A stretch of 64,000 nucleotides of DNA, taken from contig OX104113.1 of assembly GCA_944474755.1 (NCBI GenBank), positions 21,387,432-21,451,431 of the forward strand, in the 5' to 3' direction. The notes beneath the pieces are model-generated. The model made no database searches and was not told the origin of the DNA. It saw nothing but the letters and a program-made list of their open reading frames with translations. The DNA comes from Limnoperna fortunei (taxonomy: Eukaryota > Mollusca > Bivalvia > Mytilida > Modiolidae). Below, in pieces: positions 57,845 to 64,000 of this stretch. Positions within the stretch are counted from its first letter, which is position 1. Each line of letters starts with the position of its first letter. A program made the position numbers and the translations under genes.

Positions 57845-59008
57845 TCATTTGAAATTAATCTGTTCTTTTCCATTTTGGTGACTAATTTTATTTGTTATTT
57901 TTAAAGTGTTATCAGTTGCAACTTCCGCATAACTACCGCTGGTTAGTAGTTCCTTTTCAACCTGATCAATATAATTTTTCGAATTCAGCACTACTACTCC
58001 TGAACCCTTATCAGCTGGTCGTATAACAATAGTATCATCTAAAAGAAGTTCTTTAAACGCTGTTTGTTCATTTTTCGACAGATTGAATTCTTTATTATTT
58101 CTTTTGAGACCATTAATTATATCTTCTTTCACTTCTTCAATATATGCATCGAGCCACCTGTTCCGGCCAATTTCTGGAGTCCATGTACTCTCTTTTTTCA
58201 GTATAGTATTAACTTCTTTTTCAGGTTTTGATTCATTTTCTTCATTTTTTTCAAAAAAATATTCACGTAAGCGCATGCGTCTTTCCCATGCTTTTAGATC
58301 AGTTAAAACATCACCAAAGTTAAGTTTTGAAGTGGGTACGAAGTTTAAACCTTTAGATAATAATTTAACTTGTGCATCACTTAACATTTTGTCCGATAAA
58401 TTAAATACGGCATTTTGTTTATCCAGAGCACTATTCGTCTCAATATTTCTGTTTTGTAAATTTACATTGAATGTGTATATAGAATTTTTTGTTTTAATTG
58501 AATTAGGTATTTCCGAATCAGCAATGTCCATAGTACTAGCTAGGTCTGTGTTTGTTTGTTCGTTGTTGATTGTACATGAACATGGTCTGGAAACGCTATT
58601 TAAAATGTTAAAATGGTCATGGCAATGATCCAGGACTAAAAATTGCCTCTCATGTTTGCATTCACCATTAATTGGAAATTTAGCAAATTGAGTTTTGCTA
58701 TTAATTATCGTTTTAATAAAAATGTCAATATCATAACATTCCGTTCCTGCAATTATTTCTGCTTCTGTTGCCCATGAAGTAGAACGTCCGTCACTACAAC
58801 ACATATTCCTTAAATGTTCTTCAAAGTTCGTATCAATCAATTCACAGTATATTGATTTGTTCTTTCTAATGTGATTAACCATATTGTTTCGAATTATTAA
58901 ATGAAGTTCTTGATCCTTGTATAAATACTCAGCAATAGCTCTGAAGAAACAATTTCCATCGCCCTTTATTTCACTAATATGTGCATAATATATATATAAG
59001 TCTACCAC
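57845..59008 (-). CDS. OTU cysteine-protease domain and N-terminal part of Penelope-like RT
   Basis: Residues about 10-130 are an OTU domain: SEIKGDGNCFFRAIAEYLY (D, and C as nucleophile), a W-A-T-E-AEI segment, and HDHFNIL with the expected His. OTU domains remove ubiquitin in cells; some retroelements carry them. A Ser/Asn-rich linker follows, then a Glu/Lys-rich helical part (ERRMRLREYFFEK) and VIRPADKGSGVVVLNSKNYI, the region that opens Penelope-type RTs. The frame ends at TGA 57847-57845 just before KKYLIP of the RT. Around 57845-57890 an alternative frame reads sensibly, so two small compensating indels caused the stop. No ATG is seen at the 5' end, so it is truncated. Best read as the first part of one large ORF. 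Confidence 0.8.
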   Translation of the reverse strand: MVDLYIYYAHISEIKGDGNCFFRAIAEYLYKDQELHLIIRNNMVNHIRKNKSIYCELIDTNFEEHLRNMCCSDGRSTSWATEAEIIAGTECYDIDIFIKTIINSKTQFAKFPINGECKHERQFLVLDHCHDHFNILNSVSRPCSCTINNEQTNTDLASTMDIADSEIPNSIKTKNSIYTFNVNLQNRNIETNSALDKQNAVFNLSDKMLSDAQVKLLSKGLNFVPTSKLNFGDVLTDLKAWERRMRLREYFFEKNEENESKPEKEVNTILKKESTWTPEIGRNRWLDAYIEEVKEDIINGLKRNNKEFNLSKNEQTAFKELLLDDTIVIRPADKGSGVVVLNSKNYIDQVEKELLTSGSYAEVATDNTLKITNKISHQNGKEQINFK

Positions 59009-59015
59009 ATTTAAT

Positions 59016-59225
59016 ACTTGTAACGCGTTAAAGTTACTTTTAACTCGTTTAAGCCACTTTTAACGCGTTAAAACAAAATGCTAGTAGCTTTCATTGACGC
59101 GTTAAATAGTTTAATTATGACATCCGTGGCCAGAGAAGTGCCCTTTTCAATGCGATAAACGTTAAATTGCACTTACGGGATAAATTTCATCACTAATTTT
59201 ATCGCGTAAAGGGAATAAGCAACCA
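59016..59225. repeat. Second AACGCGTTAAAA-rich repeat
   Basis: Four or more copies of AACGCGTTAAA and GACGCGTTAAA words, related to 50945-51320. It cuts off the 5' end of the Penelope-like element. Confidence 0.75.
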
Positions 59226-59737
59226 AGTAAGCCATAATCCTGATTTCCCCTCCCCATTTAGCTTTCTCTACTAATGAATAATTAAACGCATTGCTCTTAT
59301 AGGTATCAATGCACTATTGCATAACGGTTTGGGCGCGGCCATTTTATGAGCTTTATGAGTAAAGCGTGAAAAAAAACTGTCAGGTTAAACGCGATTGGTC
59401 AATAATGATTGTTAAAATAAATATATTGGGGGTGTTCCCGGAATGCCAACATTTTTAAAATCACATAATTAAGTTTTGTTGTTTTAGTGGTTACAAAGGG
59501 GTACAACAAGGGGTGTAAGTCTAATCATATGTAAAATAACCTTTTTTACAGAAAAAGGTGAATTTTAAAATTGTAAAATTACATGTATTTAGAACTTATT
59601 ATTATTATGTTATTTATGTAAAAATGAATAATAAATAAATTAATTATCATTTTAGCATCAAAGTTAACAAATTGATTATAATATTATGTATTATTACTAT
59701 CCCCACTGAATACTTTTAGCATCATTCAAAGTAAATC

Positions 59738-60239
59738 GTGGCTATGGCACAGTTGAACTTAAAGTACTTACGCACCAGACTAGGAGGCAACAATTTAGCC
59801 TTCAATGATTATCTTTTCCGGGTAAAGACTAACCGCGGTGAAAGAACGTACTGGAAGTGTACTATACCAGCATGCCCAGCGACTACCAACGCTAAGAATG
59901 ACACTTTTACGGCACTAGGACAGCAATAACACTTTCACCCTGCAGATCAACAGGTTTACAGATCCACTACACCATCATCCAGATTTTTAAAGACATCGAC
60001 GCAGTCAACGAGATAAACCATATTCAACTTCGAAACCCAAAAGACCCAGACCCAAGAAGTACCGAACCATCGACAACTACATCAGCACATTGAAGGACAG
60101 ACTCGCCAACAACACCATCGACTTCATGGAATATATGGATACTGTGTCACAGTTACTACATCTTGGAAAAAAACTGAATAGACTTTACGTGAAATATGTT
60201 TATTTTGTTACAATGACAGTATTTATAATGTTAAAATAA
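59738..60239 (+). pseudogene. FLYWCH-type zinc-finger gene, broken
   Basis: ATG at 59738 opens LGGNNLAFNDYLFRVKTNRG, then ERTYWKCTIPACPAT: the aromatic, W-x-C and C-P pattern of a FLYWCH finger. TAA at 59927-59929 falls just before HFHPADQQ, which supplies the two zinc-binding His. About 25 codons on the frame shifts by one, and the new frame reads PKKYRTIDNYISTLKDRLAN and IDFMEYMDTVSQLLHLGKKL before stopping. The stop and shift, with no intron signals, suggest a recent single-exon pseudogene. FLYWCH fingers occur in chromatin proteins and in Mutator-type transposases; I cannot tell which source applies. Confidence 0.72.
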
Positions 60240-60781
60240 AATAATGTCTTATATTGAGTGATACAGCCAATATATTTTGGAAAGAAATGCAATCTTTGGT
60301 ATGAAAATACACAAAAAGGGGGAAAATTAAAATCAAATCTCGAATACGTAGGGGGACCTCGAGGAAATTTGAAAAAATGAAACTCCCCCTTTTTGACCCT
60401 CATTTTTCAACCAGAAAAGCAATGCGAACCTGTATTTTTAATAACACCAAATAAACCCCTATTCTTTAACATAAATAATCTATCTTAATTTAACATTAAA
60501 TTAACTTTGTCTTTAATAATCGAAAGGGGTACCCCCATATGGAAAATAACCGGTCGATTGAAAGGCCATTGGTCCATTGTATTCTAATACGTCCTCGATT
60601 AAATGCTCATTGTTTGTATTTTATACATTTCAATACATGAAGATGATTATGGGATGCTTGTTTAATAACTTATAATTAAATTCAGTTCTTGATGATTTTC
60701 TTTAGTTTTTCTTTTAAGGAAAGATGATTTTGTTTGCATATGTCTATTTAGATGTTCGTTAATGTACATTTAATTTATAAC

Positions 60782-62136
60782 TACGGAAGCCGTAAAGGGA
60801 CATGAAAAATTAGATTTTTTTTTCAATTCGAGATCATGATCAAACGATATTATTATATCGAGATCTCGATAAGAAATATATCGTTATCTCGAGAAAACGA
60901 TAGTATCAAATCGTAATCTCACTATAAATATATATCCTTATCTCGAGAGAACGAATATATCGTTAATTCGAGAAAACGATATTATTATATCGTAATATCA
61001 ATAAAACATAAACATATATAGTTATCGAGATCACGATATAAAACTATCGTTTTCTCGAGATATATAGATTATTTACTTTTTTTTAAACGAGATGCATTTC
61101 TCGTTTCTATTTCATCGAAGGGCGACGGTCCATAAAGATCGAAGTGAAATACTGCAAAATAGCGATAAAACGATATACTAGTATTGTTTTATCGAGATCA
61201 CGATTAAACAATACCGTTTTCTCGGATAACAATATCGTTTTCCCGAGATAACGATATATTTTATATTGAGATCACGATATAACCATATCTTTTTCTCGAG
61301 ATAACGTAGCTATACAATAATGTAGCTCCTTGTTTATGGACGGAGCTACAAAGAGGTCCCATTACTCGTAATGGAGCAAAAACTCTCTTATCATTCATAC
61401 ATATTACAAGCTATTAAACTGTTGTTTTTGTTTAATAAATACTTTGTTCCTGTCTCCGCCGTTCAGATGACATTTTTACAATGTCTAATTAGATCATTTT
61501 AACATTTGTTTGTATTCATGGCATTGTTTTTGACAAAATTGAAATTGTGGCGTGTAGAATTGTAGAATCGTATCGGTAAACATTTGATACTAACTAATGC
61601 AATGAATCCGGAAAAATGATCCGCAATGAACATTTTTTACCGAATCGATTCAGAAATTATGCAATTCCGGAATTGAAATTTGTCAACAATGCCATGATTG
61701 CGAATAAAGTGTAAAACTAACGAATTAATATAAGCTGTTGTAGAAATATCAGTTAAACTTAAAAGACATTAAAAAGTACGTAGCAATTCAGGCGAATATT
61801 TAGCTGATTATATGCATATAACCCCCAGTTGTGAATCACTCCTGATCGACTGCTCCATTGCGCGTATCGGGACCTCTTTTCAGCTACGTCCTTAAAAAAG
61901 GAGCTACATTACGTCTATAGAGTCAAGCTAGAGATAACGATATATTTTATATTCTGATCACGATATAACATTATCGTTCTTTCGAGAAACCGATAAATTA
62001 TTTTATCGAGATCTCGTTATAACAATGTCGTTTTTCGAGATAACAATATATTTCTTATCGAAATCTATAACAGTTTCGTTTTATCGAATTAAAAAACTTT
62101 TTTCCTTATTTTTCATGTCCCATTACGACTTTCGTA
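60782..62136. mobile_element. 1.36-kb inverted-repeat element full of CGATATCTCGAG-type words, with nested insertions
   Basis: Ends TACGGAAGCCGTAAAGGGAC and its near complement (ending TTCGTA at 62136) form about 35-bp inverted repeats. TATAAC flanks both sides (60776-60781, 62137-62142). Inside, ATCGTTATCTCGAGAAAACG-like words in both orientations fill 60830-61058, 61165-61310 and 61925-62095. Two elements are nested: a hairpin-repeat copy at 61059-61170 and the MITE at 61318-61908. Confidence 0.85.
61318..61908. mobile_element. MITE, copy 2 (copy 1 at 49981-50544)
   Basis: TAATGTAGCTCCTT and GGACGGAGC...AAGAGGTCCC begin it; the complement ends it (GGGACCTCTTTTCAGC, AAGGAGCTACATTA). The interior matches copy 1 throughout (ATGCAATGAATCCGGAAAAAT, ATTATATGCATA). 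Confidence 0.85.
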
Positions 62137-62142
62137 TATAAC

Positions 62143-62719
62143 GTATGTTTGTTTTTGAAGTCTATCTGTAAATAATTAGGTTTATAAATATCTATGCTTA
62201 TAAACTTCGAATTATTGCCCAGATAATTAGTATGTTTACAAACAGAACAGCTTTGTCGTTTTTCTGGAGTGTCGTCTTAGCTAGTCATGGGTTACGATCA
62301 AGTAATTTTTAAAGAGTGTCGGATCGTAATCCTTGACTCGGTCAAGATGATGGCGTATACACAGTTTACCCTGTGCACGAATCAAATAGCAGCGCTTTTC
62401 GCAATAATTCTTCATTAAACGTGGAATAGTTACCCTCTCATCAACTGCCTCATGAATCTATGTTGGTAAAAAATATGTGCGCAAAAACCCGCACGATTTT
62501 ATGACCTCGAGTCAGAAAAGCTATGCTATTCTCATATTTATTGGGGTTTTACAAAATTAGATTTAAAACTTATTCCCTAAAATGACATTTATCGCAGCAC
62601 CTGTATTGTGTAAAATGGACGAATAATAGAAAATATTATACTTTTCTGTTCAACAACTTATTAAATAAACCAATATTCATATTTACAGAAACTTCACTTC
62701 CAATCTTCTTATTCCAAGA
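62143..62719. other. Non-coding; small imperfect palindrome at 62278-62340
   Basis: GTCATGGGTTACGATCAAG and the complement-like GGATCGTAATCCTTGAC lie 20 bases apart. Nothing else is recognised. Confidence 0.4.
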
Positions 62720-63475
62720 TCATAAGAATGCACACACGGAAAATCTATAATTCCTGAATTAAGTTGAAATACATTTAATTGATAACTGCGTATGTTTGTT
62801 CAAAGCAAATACAGAATCAGATAGTTGCGGAAATCTCGTACTTCATTTATTACATCGTCATATAATAAGGCCATAACTTGAACAATGAGCACCAAATAAG
62901 GCGGAAGTTTAAACGGTCATGGCGTCATCGTCTTGGGGTCCAAATCTATTAAACATCTTCAGTTTATTGTTAAGTAAATTATCACTAACACTAAGACGTT
63001 TAGACAAAATTAGTGGTCTAGAAATTTGCAGTTTGTTGTTCGTTTCTGGAAGAGGTGGACGCCGTCTTGGGCCCCGTCTACCACACCCTCCCAGATGGTG
63101 GCTATAATATCGATCACAAAAGGGATCATCAGAATGCACACACGGAAAATCTATAATTCCTGAATTAAGTTGAAATACATTTAATTGATAACTGCGTATG
63201 TTTGTTCAAAGCAAATACAGAATCAGATAGTTGCGGAAATCTCGTACTTCATTTATTACATCGTCATATAATAAGGCCATAACTTGAACAATGAGCACCA
63301 AATAAGGCGGAAGTTTAAACGGTCATGGCGTCATCGTCTTGGGGTCCAAATCTATTAAACATCTTCAGTTTATTGTTAAGTAAATTATCACTAACACTAA
63401 GACGTTTAGACAAAATTAGTGGTCTAGAAATTTGCAGTTTGTTGTTCGTTTCTGGAATCGATCACAAAAGGGATC
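62720..63475. repeat. 406-bp tandem duplication covering the gene's last coding part
   Basis: About 62720-63048 and 63126-63456 are nearly identical (e.g. GCGTCATCGTCTTGGGGTCC at 62921 and 63327). The first copy has 58 bases (63051-63108) that the second lacks; ATCGATCACAAAAGGGATCATC follows both. Confidence 0.9.
62909..63139 (-). pseudogene. Detached duplicate of the gene's undeleted C-terminal coding part
   Basis: It opens with SDDPFCDRYYSHH, lacks its own upstream coding part at the duplication junction, and ends MFNRFGPQDDDAMTV with TAA. It preserves the form of the C terminus lost in the in-frame copy at 63416. It could still serve as an alternative last exon. Confidence 0.45.
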
Positions 63476-63871
63476 ATCTGCCTTATCATCAGAAAGCCCT
63501 TTCATGCCAATAGCTTCTGTGGAGTATGCTTTAAACATTCCTAAATTTTTGTCTTTTTTCTTTGTTAAAGATAATTTGTAAGATAAAAAAGGCATCTCAT
63601 CCATATTTGGATATTTCCTTAAGATTCGCTGTAAATCTTTCTTGACAACATTTGTCCTTTGTTTAAGCATCCTCAGGGCATCATCCTTGTACCGAAAAAT
63701 TAGCTTTTCTTGAACGACTAATTGCTTTTCTAACATGCGATTAATTACTTTGACTTTTGACCTTGCATCAGCGTCCAGTTTATCATAGATAGTCGGTACA
63801 CATGCATTATTTATAGGAGGTGCGGCGACTGTAAGTCCTCCACTATCCTGAAACAATGAGGCATCTTCCAT
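63416..63871 (-). CDS. Unrecognised helical, Lys-rich protein (C-terminal part; end altered by a 58-base deletion)
   Basis: Minus strand. ATG at 63871 gives MEDASLFQDSGGL; the frame is open a little further upstream and an acceptor (GTTTCAAG) lies near 63905, so earlier exons may be outside the window. The middle is a probable coiled coil (VKVINRMLEKQLVVQEKL to QRTNVVKKDLQRILRK), then a KKKDKN stretch and DDPFCDR. The last residues FQKRTTNCKFLDH arise because 58 bases are missing. In the upstream duplicate (63139-62909) the undeleted frame continues DRYYSHHLGGC, an Arg/Pro-rich piece, then ISRPLILSKRLSVSDN and MFNRFGPQDDDAMTV. That longer end looks like the original. I do not recognise the family. 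Confidence 0.55.
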   Translation of the reverse strand: MEDASLFQDSGGLTVAAPPINNACVPTIYDKLDADARSKVKVINRMLEKQLVVQEKLIFRYKDDALRMLKQRTNVVKKDLQRILRKYPNMDEMPFLSYKLSLTKKKDKNLGMFKAYSTEAIGMKGLSDDKADDPFCDRFQKRTTNCKFLDH

Positions 63872-64000
63872 GATTACAGATTTGGATTGCACAAAAGTTC
63901 TGCCTTGAAACAACCGAAATGTGATCAGATTTTATTCCTATGCCACAATATTTATCATATTAAATTTTTTCTCACTTATAGAATTTCTACATGCAGATAG

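Larger units (their letters stand above)
54676..59015 (-). mobile_element. Penelope-like retroelement with OTU domain, nearly complete
   Basis: On the minus strand: an OTU-type protease domain, a linker, the RT, a Cys-rich linker and a GIY-YIG endonuclease (coding 59008-56234), then a 1.5 kb 3' region. The 3' end at about 54743-54705 reads GCCTTGAATAAAGACGGC and GTCGAAACGTCGGC, words typical of Penelope-like termini, followed by a TA run. The 5' end is lost: no ATG precedes the OTU domain and the frame runs into the AACGCGTTAAAA repeat at 59016. A few disabling changes make this copy inactive. The 3' region has a 490-base tandem duplication and an inserted hairpin repeat. Confidence 0.85.

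Noticed and set aside
58083..58628. A 181-codon plus-strand frame
   Set aside because: It is the complement of the OTU/RT coding sequence, without its own features.

Overview
This is eukaryotic, AT-rich, repeat-laden DNA. Genes have GT-AG introns, TATA boxes and AATAAA signals. The transposon complement suggests a bivalve mollusc, probably a mussel: hammerhead-ribozyme-like repeats, tRNA-derived SINEs with a GGCGTTAAAC-type tail, Penelope-like and LINE relics, and many small inverted-repeat elements. The species assignment is inference.

The main content is a cluster of six related genes for secreted, low-complexity proteins (called A to F here). Each has a tiny signal-peptide exon that ends in intron phase 1, followed by one or more exons rich in Gly/Ser/Gln/Asn and carrying F-[DN]-P-[NSD] motifs. 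Genes A (1-2905, running off the window) and B (4977-9727) are on the minus strand. Genes C (11500-13768), D (19098-19767), E (24652-25281) and F (28668-34770) are on the plus strand. B and C diverge from a 1.8 kb intergenic region. Broken pieces of a seventh copy, closest to F, lie at 43781-44960. Several members have dibasic sites before Gln-Thr near the N terminus, and D, E and F end in a shared Phe-x-Gly-Lys-type tail. I infer an extracellular structural or matrix role (shell, byssus or mucus); nothing in the sequence proves it.

The rest is mostly mobile DNA. 11.8-18.6 kb: hairpin MITEs, a SINE joined to a hammerhead-like motif, and YIDD-type reverse-transcriptase relics. 26.9-28.3, 37.6-38.4, 41.2-43.8, 50.0-50.5, 51.4-53.0 and 60.8-62.1 kb: inverted-repeat elements, most with readable target-site duplications, and several with termini built from short tandem words. 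38.4-40.9 kb: tandem, satellite-like DNA. 45.8-46.9 and 53.6-54.7 kb: LINE relics. 54.7-59.0 kb: a nearly complete Penelope-like retroelement whose reading frame starts with an OTU cysteine-protease domain and ends with a GIY-YIG endonuclease. 59.7-60.2 kb: a broken FLYWCH zinc-finger gene. 62.7-63.9 kb: a coiled-coil-like gene end with a tandem duplication of its last coding part.
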